The translations under genes were made by a program, and so were the position numbers. From the NCBI RefSeq assembly GCF_963924675.1, contig NC_089236.1:33379319-33443318 (forward strand): a DNA stretch of 64,000 bases. Reading direction: 5' to 3'. The DNA comes from Phocoena phocoena (taxonomy: Eukaryota > Chordata > Mammalia > Artiodactyla > Phocoenidae). The notes below the pieces were generated by a model. It ran no database searches. It saw nothing but the letters and a program-made list of their open reading frames with translations, and had not been told where the DNA came from. Below are positions 42,041 to 54,059 of this stretch, in pieces (the first letter of the stretch is position 1; each line of letters begins with the position of its first letter).

Positions 42041-44493
42041 TGTCAGATTTTTTTTAAATGTTCATGAACTGTGAAATTAATTTTTTTTTTTTAGTTCTAA
42101 AACCGTTACAGAGTAGTGAAACTAAGGGAAGAAGATAAAGGTATAAATTTCATTCAAAGATGACTCCAAATAAACTGATCTATTAAATTGAGCTGTGTGT
42201 TATATGGAAAGAGGTGCTCATTCAGTGCTAAAAATTACTAGCTCTAAACTGTATGAAGTGATTTTTGTGGGTAACCAGGTTTGCCCCCGACTACTCTGTG
42301 GGAAGAATATTTCAAAGTTAAAAGAGGAAGATTGTGCCTTTGACAACTGAAAACCAAGCTGTCAGAATTATTTTTATTTTTTGCTTCCATTTTGTATAAA
42401 ATAATTGTGAAGACATCAAATAATGTGAAAGAAATCTCATGGTTGGTCATCTCTATAGAACCATTTAATCGGTTATGGCTAGTATAGTCTGAGATTCTTT
42501 TAAACAGTAGAGATAGTTTTTCAAATAGCAATGTCATATTTATTATATAAATCCAGGTCACTCACTCAGTAAATGTAGTGTCCTACCTTTAATACTATAT
42601 TTTATTGATAAAGTATATAGGTTTTTAGATGTCCTCTAACCAGTTTTGCAGCTGGGTGTGGAGAATAATAATATTCCATTCTAATTCCTAGAATAATTAC
42701 TTCACCTTCTACAGCAGCAAACATATTTTTATCCTTCTCACTTAATATGCACAGTTGCAAATGTCATATGTCATAAAAATAAATAGTTTCTTTTCAAATT
42801 TAGCTATAAGATTTGACAATAATCATTCAGAGCAGTGACCATATTAATAAAAAAATATTTCTCTTCTTTCCTGAGCACTTTAATTTTTCTTCCTGCATCT
42901 TGATTGCTTTACTAAATTATAGACACAATATCTGATACTTCTAACCATTTTGAGATTGATTATTAATGAAAGGGACATAGAGAAAGGAGAACTAATCTGG
43001 AAGTTTGTCTCTAAAATGTTGTTATTGAGTTATGACAGATATTTTGTCAGATTTCTCTATTCTCTTATTTAGGTGATGATGGCCCCTTAAGGGTGATCAT
43101 TAATTTGGGGCAATTAGTTTATTTCTTTTACATGCAGACGGAGACTTAAGGATTTAAATATCAGTGTCTGAATCAAAACTCAGATTTATCTTTGAAGTAT
43201 TAGGGCAAAGTCACAAAGCTTTCCTGGACTTCAGTGTCCTTTATATAAAATGGAGATAACGGTTCTTAAGAATACTGTGGAGAATGCCTATTAATGAGTG
43301 ATATGTTCGTGCCAAATATTAAATATCATTTCTAAATAATAGGATTTGATCAAATTATCATAGCATCTTTCTACTTGCATCAAGTATAATTGCAATAGTT
43401 GATCTGTAAAAATTAAAGAATAGAACTCAGTCCTTCATATAACTTCATTTGCTTTTAGGGTCAAAGGAAAGCAATCTTTTGGGACAGAAGATTCAACGAT
43501 TAAGGAGGAAGAGGAAGAAATAGGATAAATTTCCTAAATCATGCAAATTATTGTACTCTGATAATTCAGCTGGAATTTAAACTCTGCTTTTGAAATAGAT
43601 ACTTTTTCTTTCATAAACAAAAATGAGAGCCAATTTTTTTCTCTCTATGAAGGGAGCATACTTCACAGCTGCATTAATTTAAAACACTAAAATAACAGGG
43701 TGGCAGCACTCAGTAAGAAACCAGTGTGGCTTTTGGCTACATTTCTGTTGCTTCTAAGTCCTTTTCAAATATTGTAATTAACTATACTGTTTCTGCTGTT
43801 TATTCTGCTTATACTAATTTATCCATGCCATTCCTTGAGTTGCTGGTTCTACCCCCTTAGTAAGAAAGAATATGAGAAGAAAACAGTTTGCGTCTTACTG
43901 TGGCGATTGCTGTGTCTTGCATGAAGCTTTCTTTATATGTAAATTGTATTTCTCTCCTCATTCCAATCCATTATTTTTTTCCTGTCTCTAGATGTAAGGT
44001 TCTTAACGATGTTGGAGATTTCATCAGATGAGGACAAACAGCTGGTGAACATTCTCTGGCTCCTCAGTCCCTTTTCCATATCTTACTAAAACCCCTTTCC
44101 ATGATAAATACCTGGAAATATTTAGAAGCCCAAATATTCAATTAAACTTGTATTACATTGCTCGCTTTTCTGTGTTTTCACCACATTGTGTCAAGTCATT
44201 TGAGGAGATAACCATAATATTATGTGGAAATAATTTCCTTTTCTAGAATTAAATTTGATTCTAATGTTACTACTATAAATTTCATCCTTCTATTAACAAG
44301 GACCAAAAGAGTTTTAACAATGTCCTTGCCTTTTTTTTTCTTTCCCCTGCCGCCTACTATTATAAAAGTTGACAGATGTGAATCCCAGGGCAGCTTCTAA
44401 GAGGGTATATCAAAATGGGGACCATAAAATGTATTTAATGTAGGAAACTTGGAACTGTTTTGAACATGTTAAATCACTACTCTTTGCAAATAG

Positions 44494-44619
44494 GAAGAAG
44501 AAGCCACCTATGACCAAACTCTTGAATTCCGTAGAGGAGGTGATGGCCAGCCAAGACGATCCACTCGGCCAACCCAGCAGTTCTACCAACCTCCCCGGGC
44601 TCGGACCTAATGTGAGAAG
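44494..44619 (+). CDS. TDRD3: TDRD3 tail exon with stop codon
   Basis: Coding runs 44494-44607 and the TAA stop is 44608-44610. It follows acceptor ctttgcaaatag and gives 38 residues beginning [16 protein letters not shown] and ending FYQPPRART. This Arg/Gly/Pro-rich end is the conserved TDRD3 C-terminus, a segment described as an exon-junction-complex binding motif related to those of UPF3B and SMG6. The previous exon ends with the codon for TEAW, so frame and sequence join exactly. The stop is followed by 9 nt and then a good donor AAG|gtaaag at 44620, implying at least one more, untranslated exon downstream. The final Thr differs from the Asn I remember in other mammals, a point to check. 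Confidence 0.96.
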
Positions 44620-44687
44620 GTAAAGTTGACATTGTGAGGAGCTTTCCATGTAAAGAAAGATACTATCATGTTAAATATATAAGTCCA

Positions 44688-44760
44688 GTTATATATAATA
44701 TATTATTATATGTAATAATATATAAATATTATATATATATAATATTTCATAATAACATAT
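44688..44760. repeat. AT-rich low-complexity, partly palindromic tract
   Basis: About 70 bp consists almost only of A and T, with alternations such as tatatataatattt and ataatatattattatat. It directly abuts the TA target of the Tigger copy at 44762. Confidence 0.8.
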
Positions 44761-44761
44761 A

Positions 44762-45251
44762 GACCTGCCTCATTTTATTGTGCTTCATTGTATTGCACTT
44801 CACAGATACTGCATTTTTTACAAATTGGAAGTTTCTGGCAACCCAGCATCAAGCAATTCTATCAGTGCCATTTTTCTAACAGCATTTGCTCACTTTTCTG
44901 TCTCTGTGTCACATTTTGGTAATCCTCACAATATTTCAAACTTACTATTATTATATTTGTTATGGTGATCTGTAGTCAATGATCTTTCATGTTACTATTG
45001 CAAAATGATTATGACTCACTGAAGGCTCAGATGATGGTTAGCACTTTTTAGCAGTAAAGTATTTTTAATTAAGACATGTACATCGCTTTTTAGACATAAT
45101 GCCATTGCACACTCAATAGACAACAGTATAGTGTAAATATAACTTTTATATGCACTGGGAAACCAAAAACTTAGGGTGATTATTTTATTGTGATATTCAC
45201 TTTATTGTGGTGGTCTGGAACTGAGCCCTCAGTATCTCTGGGGTTTGCCTG
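44762..45251. mobile_element. Tigger-type non-autonomous DNA transposon, copy 2
   Basis: This is the same family as the copy at 23053 and lies in the same orientation. Shared interior includes cacttcacagatactgcatt, acagcatttgctcacttt and ctcagatgatggttagcac. The ends are more decayed (gacctgcctcattttattg; gggtttgcctg). TA flanks are 44760-44761 and 45252-45253. Confidence 0.8.
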
Positions 45252-46077
45252 TAATAGAAGAAAACTAATGTTTTAAAACTACTTTCAATTATAAAGTATT
45301 TAAGATAGTACAAACTACTTTTTCTCCAAACCTTTCCCTGCAAATGCTATCCCTAATCCCCTTTTTTCTCTATACCTACTCTTTTCTATTGGAGGTGATG
45401 ACAATCAGTGAAATGACTATAGGTTTGAAAGCAGGAAGAAGATGAAAGAAAACAAAGGACTAAATAATTATCAACCTGGGTAATTGAGTTTATTTTTTGT
45501 TTAATTGCTTTCAGTCCTTTTTAAGAAAGAGGAAATGTTTCATATATATCTTCAGGAATTGGATGAAGACAACATGACTGCTTATTGAGATGTAATTTTG
45601 GGGCCTTATGCTGTCAGTACAGAAACTTTCATCTTAGAGTTTCAGAAAGAGAGGTGGTATCTGAAAATCATCTTCAGTAGGAAGGAAGAGAAATATAACA
45701 AAGTCAGCAAATTATAGGACCAATCTAAGACATTCTCATTTTGATGAACAAAGACCTTACTTCTTAATATGTTTTTAGAAAGAAATACTTTCACCATCTT
45801 TGGTAACATTTCTATTTTTTCCTTATGCCAGGGTTTTTGAATATTTTTTTTTTAATAATTAGAGTTTTCCTGTTACAGCTTTTGTTATACATCACGTAAG
45901 ACTATTTTAGACTTTATATCTTTTTTCTTAGTCTCTTCTTAGTAGCAAGACTATTGAGAATTTTTAAGAAATTGTTCCCAATTCCTTATTTCCTTATTTC
46001 AGCTGTTCATTCTGATAATGCTGTTATCCACATTGTATTTGTCCCCTACTGTGTGACTCTCAAACCAGCCAAGACTG

Positions 46078-46334
46078 TTTAGCACTTGAAATGCAGCTAG
46101 CCTGAATTGAGATGTGCTATAAATAAAAAATGCATACCAGATTTCAGACTTAGTTTGAAAAAAAACTCAATAATTTTTATTATTTATATATCAAAATGAT
46201 AATATTTTAATAGATTGGGTTAAATAAAAAGTTATTATAATAATTTCACCTGTTTATTTTTACTTTTTAATGTGGCTACTAGAAAAGTAAGAATTACGTA
46301 TGTCTCACATTATATTTCTGGACAGCACTGTTCC
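46078..46334. mobile_element. hAT-type DNA transposon fragment
   Basis: The segment runs from tttagcacttgaaatgcagc through gaattgagatgtgctataaa, atgtggctactagaaaagta and tatttctggacagcactgtt. It is a familiar mammalian non-autonomous hAT element. Subfamily is not assigned. Confidence 0.65.
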
Positions 46335-47599
46335 AGAGCCTTATATCTCCTGCAGCTTCCCCAAAGCTCTTTCATTGGTTAAAAATTAGTTCTGTCATCC
46401 TAAATGAAGAAATGTTTTCCTGTATTTTCTAGCCCTTTGCTCCTTATGTAATAGTGTGCCTGGAACAGAAGCCTGATGCTATTTGACTTCTCATTTACCC
46501 GAGTAAGCCAGTATAGCACCTTTTTCCCTCTTATCGTTGGTTTTTCTTTGCACTTAATACAAGGCTGTCAAGTAAACAAACGTGACCTTTTGCCCACAGT
46601 ATCACAGAAGAGCTACTTCTTGACTTTGGGCATTTTTCTGTAGCATGCAAGAATTGACCAAAGCAGAATCAAAGTATACGTAAGGACTTCAGCAACTTTA
46701 CATTGTGCACGGTTGAACATCCACTTTTAAAATAAGCTCAGTGTGCTTATAATTAAATCTTATTTAAGGTAAATGAAAACAGAATTCCCTGTTAGCTTTC
46801 CAGGGTCTTCTAAATTGTTTAAAACAGGTTTTAAAATGAGGCCAAAGGTTCTCAACCCTCTGATTGCTCTAGGACAGTGGATGCAGGACTCTAGGGCTCT
46901 TCAAGGGTGCCTTAGGGCTGTTGAAGGGAGGGCTAGAAGTAGAGAGAAGATGGTGGGAGTGAGTAAGAGTGTAGCCAATGGGTAGAACTCTCAGTCCTCT
47001 GGCCTCTTCTTTAGTGTCTTTCATACATTAGGGTTCCATCAAAAATTTCCTTTGAAAAAGAGTACACTGCTTAAAAGTAAATTATAAACCATAGCCCTGG
47101 GGTAATTGTAGCTTATTCGTATCAAACTGTACAGTGCAAATTGTTCCTAATCAACTAAAACGTTACAATCTAAGTGGTTCTCTATGTTCCCTGAGCTAAA
47201 ACTTCCATCTTTCCCAGATGCTTGCTTTGGATTATACTGTTGACATGGAAATCCTCACAGTAAGAAAATTAATTTTGGTGGGGGACAGTCCCATGATGGT
47301 ATCACTAGAAAAACCTCACTGCAAAATTTACTCTAAAAATTAATTAGTAAGACACATGTGATCTTGGTTGAAAAAACTTATTTATTCATTTTTGTACTTA
47401 GTTCAAACATATGTTATGAAAAATTATGAAGTAGAATTAAATATACTATCTTTGAATGGGAGGTTCAGCAATAAGAATTATACTTTTTGCTTTTGTCACA
47501 CAACTGAATATATTATTTTCTTTTTTTTTAAGTTGATATATTTATTACTTTTTTTTTCTTAAGATATAATTTTAAATGAAAGGTTTTTAGCATAGGCCT

Positions 47600-47862
47600 T
47601 TTATTTTTTTATTATTTTTAATACATCTTTATTGGAGTATAATTGCTTCACGATACTGTGTTAGTTTCTGTTGTACAGCAGAGTGAATCAGCCACATGCA
47701 TACATGTATCCCCATATCCCCTCCCTCTTGCATCTCCCTCCCACCCTTCCTATCCCACCCACCCCTCTAGGTGGTCACAAAGCACGGAGCTGATCTCCCT
47801 GTGCTTCCCACTAGCTGTCTATTTTACATTTGGTAGTGTATTTTGTTTTTATTTCCTCATTC
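47600..47862 (-). repeat. Cetartiodactyl L1 3'UTR fragment, antisense
   Basis: From tttaatacatctttattgga through gtataattgcttcacgatac, ttgtacagcagagtgaatca and ccatatcccctccctcttgc this is the 3' part of the lineage's young L1 in reverse. The 79-codon frame across it is a shadow. Confidence 0.8.
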
Positions 47863-48751
47863 CTGGTTTCCATTTAACTTAAACATTTAAAAAGAAGATA
47901 TACACTGTATCCAGCCATTTGACTTCCAGCAAATATAAGCATGAATTCTAATATATGCTGAAATTTTTGTAAGATCTTGTTATTTAAAATTATTCAAGAT
48001 AGTAAGAAACACTTAAGACACTTTCTTTTATCACTTACAAAGAACATAATTTCGTAGTCATAATCTTTATGTTTTGGGTACTTTGCTAGGTGATGAATGA
48101 CCCATAGCAGCTGTGAAGTAAGTGTTTTTTAAATCAATGTATTAAATCAAAGATTTAAAGTTGTTGATGTGTAATTTACATTCTTTGATTATCCTAAGAA
48201 GGTTTTTTACAAGCCTTCTATACCATCGCCACCACCGCCCACCCCTACATACTCATATACTTCCCCAAAAGTGGAAAGGGAATTAGATTCTGCTTGAGCC
48301 TGGTACTAAGGACAACATCAGTGCTTAGCAAAAGCAAGAGATAGCTGGGAGTTAGGGCTCAGTGGAGGAGGAGGTCTCTGGGGGCAATGTGAGAAATAGG
48401 CCTAGGTCTGAGAGAGTGCTGGCAAGTCAGATTCACCCCCTGAGGGGAGAGAGGGCCCAAAACCTCTAGTTCCTGGGCTCATCATTGTTACAGACAACTT
48501 AGAGATAAGAGCATATATGGATAGAGAAAGTATACATAGTTATTTATTCAATGAAAATGACCAGAACTATGTGCATTTGGAGAGGTCTCTGACATTATTG
48601 GAGTCGTAGGAATTAGATACCAGTTATTGGTGGTGGCAGAAGAGTACGGCTTTAGACACGTTAAGAGTTTGACTTTGATGTGTTCGGTGCTATCATGAAC
48701 TTCTGAATAAGAATTATATGATTAAAATTAAGCTTAAGAAATATTGCTGTT

Positions 48752-48961
48752 ATGACATATATATACTACTAGGTATAAAATAGAGAACTAATGAGAACCT
48801 ACTGTATAGCACAGGGAACTCTACTCAATGCTCTGTGGTGACCTAAATGGGAAGTCAGTCCAGAAAAGAGGAGATATATGTATACATATGGTTGATGCAC
48901 TTTGCTGTACACTTGAAACTAACACAACATTGTAAATTAACAATACCTCAATTAAAAAAAA
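48752..48961 (+). mobile_element. 5'-truncated L1 3' end with exact target duplication
   Basis: A sense fragment of the L1 3'UTR (aacctactgtatagcacagg, actctactcaatgctctgtg, ctttgctgtacacttgaaac, attaaaaaaaaa). The 16-mer aagaaatattgctgtt is present at 48736-48751 and 48962-48977 exactly, so this is an independent, severely truncated insertion of about 210 bp. Confidence 0.92.
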
Positions 48962-49381
48962 AAGAAATATTGCTGTTGGATGTAGGATGGATTACAACAC
49001 CAGGAGGGAAAGAATCTAAGAAGCTATTGCACTGGTCCAGTCAAAGAGTTACAGCCTCGTGTCCTGCTGTAAAAAGAGAGAAATGGCAGACCTGTGTAGA
49101 AAGACCTTGTCACACACATCAGCAGGAAGCTCCCTAGTGCCATGGAGGTTAAGGCTAAGTATGCAAAGTGGTTTAATAAATGGTGACTCACTTTTAATTT
49201 TATCTCTAGTTTCTTATTTGTTTCATGAAAGAGTAGTCTTCACAGTTTTGCATATTAACCAGAAACCTTGAAACCAATAGCTAAGCATAGACTACTATAT
49301 AAATACCATGACTTTGTTTATTTTCTAAGGTCCAGGTTTTAGCACCATTTGTAGCTGGTAAAAGATGGATTTTTAAATGGC

Positions 49382-49406
49382 TTTTTTTTTTTTTTTTTTT
49401 TTTTTT
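49382..49406. repeat. Mononucleotide T25 run
   Basis: There are 25 consecutive T's with no SINE or L1 body on either side that I recognise. It lies about 830 bp upstream of the inferred last exon. Length is likely to vary among individuals. Confidence 0.9.
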
Positions 49407-50030
49407 GGCAATCTAGATCATCTTTTTGCAAAATTTTTCAAATCAAGGTCAGGGAAGTGATTGCCATAAAGATAGCTATTATTACAGGACCCCGTGATGC
49501 CAGCTGGATAGGCATCGTGTGAGGATAATAGTACCCAAAGCTCTTTATTTTCTAATCAGGAGACTATTTACCTCAGAAGACTTCTGCGCTGTTTGAATGC
49601 AGCCGTGGGAATGCTACCCATCCCTGCCCAACCATTCTTTCATCCATGAGACTGAAATAGGACTGAAGCAAACAAGGCTTCTCTCACCACCTCTCTCAGC
49701 CTTTTCTGTTGTCACCACCCAGAGTGCTTCTACTAGAGTGGTATCTGATAAAGGTGGGGGGCAGGCAGGGGGAGGCGACAGACTCAAGTAAATTACTTGT
49801 GAGACTAAACCAGCTCAAAGGTGTTCAAAGGGGAAATGGAGGTGGGTAGAATAGGGGTAGAAGTACATTGGCAGACTGCATCTTTTTTAGGTCATCCTCT
49901 GTTAAACTCTACTCAGTGAATCCGAATTCCTGAAGTGCACATGCTAGCAATAGAGGGACTAACAGTGACAGAGATGTACTTCAAGAATTTCTAGATGAAA
50001 AAATTATTTAAAATATTTTGCTTTTTGTTT

Positions 50031-50081
50031 ACATACTGATTTATAGAAATTATAAATCAGTTTATTTATAAATCAGTATGT
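50031..50081. other. Perfect 15-bp inverted repeat, 21-nt spacer
   Basis: The arm acatactgatttata (50031-50045) pairs with tataaatcagtatgt (50067-50081). The spacer contains another tataaatcag (50051-50060), so alternative pairings of the left arm are possible. It lies about 155 bp upstream of the inferred last exon. Confidence 0.85.
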
Positions 50082-50235
50082 TTATGAATTAACAGTGTCC
50101 AATTTGCTCTACTTGTGATCTATTGATACTTATACAAACACTTCACATTTACAGGTAAGTTTCAGCAGTGTATCTTGCGTATGGAAAAGTCAATTTGAGG
50201 GTCCAGTTTCACTTTCTTCCTCTCTTTTTAAATAG

Positions 50236-50500
50236 AGTCTTTGTGAAGAAAGGAGCTGTTTGACTGAAACATCCTGGTCAAAACCTGTTGATAGACCTCC
50301 TACTTGCCCTTCAGAATAAGATGGAGCCATGGTGGATATTATTATTTGGAGAACTAAAAGACAGATTTTAGGGGCAAAAATTCAACCCACATAAAGAATG
50401 GGGGAAAAAATACAATAAATTAAGCAAATACCTTTTACAAGTGAAAGAATTTTTTCTTCTGCCATCAATAAAACCAGTGCACTATTAAATACATTGTTTT
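50236..50500 (+). other. TDRD3: Inferred TDRD3 terminal exon, 3'UTR only
   Basis: The acceptor is strong (tttcttcctctctttttaaatag, here given in two parts: tttcttcctc and tctttttaaatag, ending 50235). Beyond it comes non-repetitive sequence beginning agtctttgtgaagaaagg, less AT-rich than its surroundings at first. Two poly(A) signals follow: AATAAA 50467-50472 and ATTAAA 50484-50489. A T/GT-rich stretch after 50497 (ttttgctgtatgttttattt) fits a downstream element. The donor after the stop codon at 44620 requires such an exon, and this is the best candidate in the 6 kb downstream. The exact cleavage site is not known. Inference from signals; no transcript evidence was available. Confidence 0.68.
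50467..50489 (+). promoter_or_regulatory. TDRD3: Poly(A) signals AATAAA and ATTAAA
   Basis: AATAAA is at 50467-50472 and ATTAAA at 50484-50489, in the right orientation and distance from the T/GT-rich stretch after 50497. They probably end the TDRD3 message. Confidence 0.65.
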
Positions 50501-51447
50501 GCTGTATGTTTTATTTGCTGAATGTTATTTTTCTCGTTCATCTGGTACTAACCCCATACTAATTGCCTTCTGTAGAATGGCAATTACAGCATACTGATGC
50601 CTCCCTGTAATTACAGAATAAACTGACTTACACAGCTTGCCACATTTCTTACAAAACAACCTGAAGCCAAATAGCAGTTCTTAGTATGGTAACACTACTA
50701 AATATGACAGCAAAAAATATTCAAAACTTGTATATGTTGTTTTAGCACTCTATTAATGTAATTTGATTGAAAAACAGGCATTCCCTTCCTTATAAAATGT
50801 GCAGTGGATCTTTTAAGATGCATCTGGTTGCAGATAACAGAAAACACAGCTCAAACTGGCTTAAACACTAAAGTACTGACTGACTTCACTACCAGAAGCA
50901 CAGTAGATTTCAGCTGGTTTAATTTAGTGACTCAGAGTTGTCATGAAAAATCCTGATGCTTTGCATCTCATTTCTGCTCTCTCTGGCATAAGCATTCTAC
51001 AGCAGGCTGCCCCATGTGAGCCCAGGATGGCTACAGCTTCCTGAGCTATTAAATCCAGGGATGCGGTTGGGGTCCCTTCCAGAAGTGCACTTAGAAGAGA
51101 AATGAAGCTTTCACACTCAGGCCACATTTACCTGTGTCGTGTGACTTTTCAACCTATGAACCAGAAACTTCAACAAGGGTCTGTGGGTTAGTTTAGGCCT
51201 GATCCAAGTGCCCCAGCCTTACAAGTGGGGGCCATCTGCTTTCCTGGAAGCATATTCAATTTGAGGCAGAGGATATATATCTGAAAGTCAGGATACTTGC
51301 CGAAAGGAGAGGGAGAGGTTTTGGAGAAGCAACCAGAATGTCCATTACAGAGAACCAGTACGTCTAAACTACAAACTCTTAATAGGACAAAAATAATAGT
51401 CTTAGTCCTATGAAGTAAGAAGTGAGTAGTTAAAAAGAAATAAGGAG
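50501..51447. other. Downstream flank, no gene seen
   Basis: The stretch holds only moderately AT-rich sequence with no long reading frame and no repeat that I can name. 50820-51200 has the flavour of an old repeat, but no family is assigned. Confidence 0.5.
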
Positions 51448-51688
51448 AGGACTTCCCTGGTGGCGCAGTGGTTGAGAGTCCACCTGCCGATGCAGGGGAC
51501 ACGGGTTCGTGCCCTGGTCCGGGAAGATCCCACATGCCGCGGGGCAGCTGGGCCCGTGAGCCATGGCCGCTGAGCCTGTGCGTCCGGAGCCTGTGCTCCG
51601 CAACGGGAGAGGCCACAACAGTGAGAGGCCACAACAGTGAGAGGCCACAACAGTGAGAGGCCTGCGTACTGCAAAAAAAAAAAAAAAA
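51448..51688 (+). repeat. CHR-type SINE with internal 16-bp triplication
   Basis: This is a sense copy with head ggacttccctggtggcgcag and an A-run ending 51688. Unlike all other copies here it has three tandem copies of gaggccacaacagtga (51609-51624, 51625-51640, 51641-51656) where the others have one. Its A tail runs directly into L1 3' sequence. Confidence 0.9.
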
Positions 51689-52145
51689 GAATGGAATCTT
51701 GCCATTTGCAACGACATGAATGGACCTAGAGGGTATTATGCTAAGTGAAATAAGTGAGACAGAGAAAGACAAAGACCATATGATTTCACTTATATGTGGA
51801 ATCTAAAAAACACAACAACTGAATAAACATAACAAAAGAGAAACAGACTCATAGATACAGAGAACAAACAGGTGGTTGCCAGAGGGAATGGGAGTGGAGG
51901 GAGGAAAGAAATAGGTGAGAGAGATTAAGAGGTACAGACTTTCAGTTACAAAATAAATGAGTCATGGGTGTGAAATGTACAGTGTGGGGAATATAGCCAA
52001 TAATTATGTAATGTCTTTGTATGGTGACAAATGGTAACTAGACATATTATGGTGATCATTTTGAAATGCACAGAAACATCAAATTACTATGTTGTGTACT
52101 GTGAACTAACATGGTATTGTAGGTCAATTATACTTCAAAAACAAA
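51689..52145 (+). repeat. Old L1 3' end, sense, first of two
   Basis: From gaatggaatcttgccatttg through gacctagagggtattatgct, accatatgatttcacttata, gtgtggggaatatagccaat and gtaggtcaattatacttcaa. This is the end of ORF2 plus the 3'UTR of an old mammalian L1. Confidence 0.8.
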
Positions 52146-52530
52146 TTCATAAGAAAAGAGATCAGATTTGTCATTACCAGAGAGGGAGGAAGGGGGTTGG
52201 AGGGAATTGGATGAGGTGATCAAAAAGTATAAACTCCTAGTTATAAGATAAATATGTACTAGGGATGTAATGTACGATATGATAAATATAATTAACCCTG
52301 CTGTAGTTATATATGAAAGTTGTTAAAAAAGTAAATCCTAAGAGTTCTTGTCAGAAAGAAAAAATATTTCTATTTCTTTAATTTTATATCTGTATGAGAT
52401 GATTGATGTTCACCAAACTTACTGTGGTAATCATTTCATGATGCATGTAAGTCAAATCATTATGCTATACACCTGAAACTTACAGAATGTTTTTCAATTA
52501 TATCTCAATAAAACTGGAATAAAAAAAGAA
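52146..52530 (+). repeat. Old L1 3' end, sense, second in tandem
   Basis: A second, more diverged 3'UTR follows directly: gatttgtcattaccagagag, gggatgtaatgtacgatatg, tgtggtaatcatttcatgat, atacacctgaaacttacaga, ctcaataaaactggaat. Confidence 0.7.
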
Positions 52531-54059
52531 CATAGGGTTATCATCAACTGCTTCAGTAAGAGAGGCCTCTGAAAGGGTCTCTTGCATTCTCAAAGCAAAG
52601 CTTACTAATTAGTTTTAAGTGTTTCCTAATCTGAGAAATGACAAGAATGAGAAAGAGACATATTTGGGGAACATTTTTTTTCTTCTCATTCAATTTCTCT
52701 CCTTTGAGAGCACAGGTATGAAACATACTAGTAGCACAGTGACTGCTTTGAAGGATTTGGGATCCTTCTGGGCTAGAGAAATACCAGGAAAAACTGGGTT
52801 GCTACTTAGAGAATATGGGGCTTAAAGAGGTGCTATTTGTTTGTTTTGTTGTTTATTTGCTTATATTAGAGATTCTGCCCACAAGAGCATGGGGTGAAAC
52901 AGCAGTCAAAGGGAAAATGGAAAGTTAAAAATAAGGATACAAATAAAGGAAAGAACTCTTAGGGAAATACTTGAAAATGAAGACAGGCACTTTCAGCCCC
53001 CATTTTCCAAGAGGGCAGGTTGTCTGCATAATGGAGAACTCCCACCCCCATCCAGAACGTAGAAATCCTGGTATTAAAACTTCTTATGTTATGAGATTTT
53101 TTCTGAGTCATCTGAGGGTGTTCTCTGGGCAGTAGCGTGGATTCTTCTGGCACATGGTGAGGTCTTTTTTCCTTGCTAATTTTTCCATCTGCCTTCTTTC
53201 CAGATAATAGAAAGTCAATTTTATGACCATGGTTAGACTGACCATGTAGGTTAAAAATATCAAGACATTGCTTGCTGGTATTGTCAGGTCCACATTATAT
53301 ATTCCAGAGTCATAGACATTATAATTTGAGAGAATTATGATGGCATCATATTTAGTTTCACATTGGGATGATCTTAACTGAAGTCATATAATGACTCAGT
53401 TCAGAGATTGCTGGGCTCAACCTCAATGAAACTTTTATAAAAGGCTTTGAGAGACTAGCTGCCCACCTTGCAGGGTCTAGATAGTTTTTAAAAAAATAAA
53501 TTTAGAACAGCAATAGTAAGGAAATGTAGCCTCATGAAAGGGCAGACAGAACTTTTTTTTTTTTGATACCTATTTTTATGTCATCTGGTTTAAGAGATAC
53601 AGAAATACCCATAATTTTCACAGGCTGTTAAATGCTTTGAGGTTTATAGGCAAAGAACAAAGAGGAATGTGGTGACATATTCCAACTTCAGGTGTCATAT
53701 TCTTGCCCTTTCGTCACAAAAGAAAGGCAATTTTGTTAAAGTTCGAGTTCACAGGATTTCTGCTTGTGTCAGGATAGAGCAACAGAGGAAGGCTTTACCT
53801 TCCTGCCTGAAACACATAAAGAACTGGACTAAATACATGAGACATTGGAACTCAAGACATTGGACATGGGCAACAAGGTACAGTGACTCTCGAGAGATGA
53901 GAAGCAACTGGGTGAGCCTTACAATTGCTTCAGCTTACTGCCTGGAGGAAGTTTTAAGGCCATGGTGAAGGGAGGAGGAACCCAGGTGGTACCTGTCAGT
54001 CTCTGTGAGTTGAGAGATAGAGGGGAGAGCTTAGGGAAGACAGGGTTGGTAGATTTTGC

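Larger units (their letters stand above)
44620..50235 (+). other. TDRD3: TDRD3 last intron (inferred), 5.6 kb
   Basis: This is the stretch between the donor after the stop codon (gtaaag) and the acceptor at 50234-50235 (ctctctttttaaatag). It contains an AT-rich palindromic tract at about 44688-44760, a Tigger copy, a hAT fragment, two L1 3' pieces and a T25 run at 49382-49406. Nothing coding or nameable is seen in 45260-46075, 46340-47590, 47890-48750 or 48980-49380. Confidence 0.7.
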
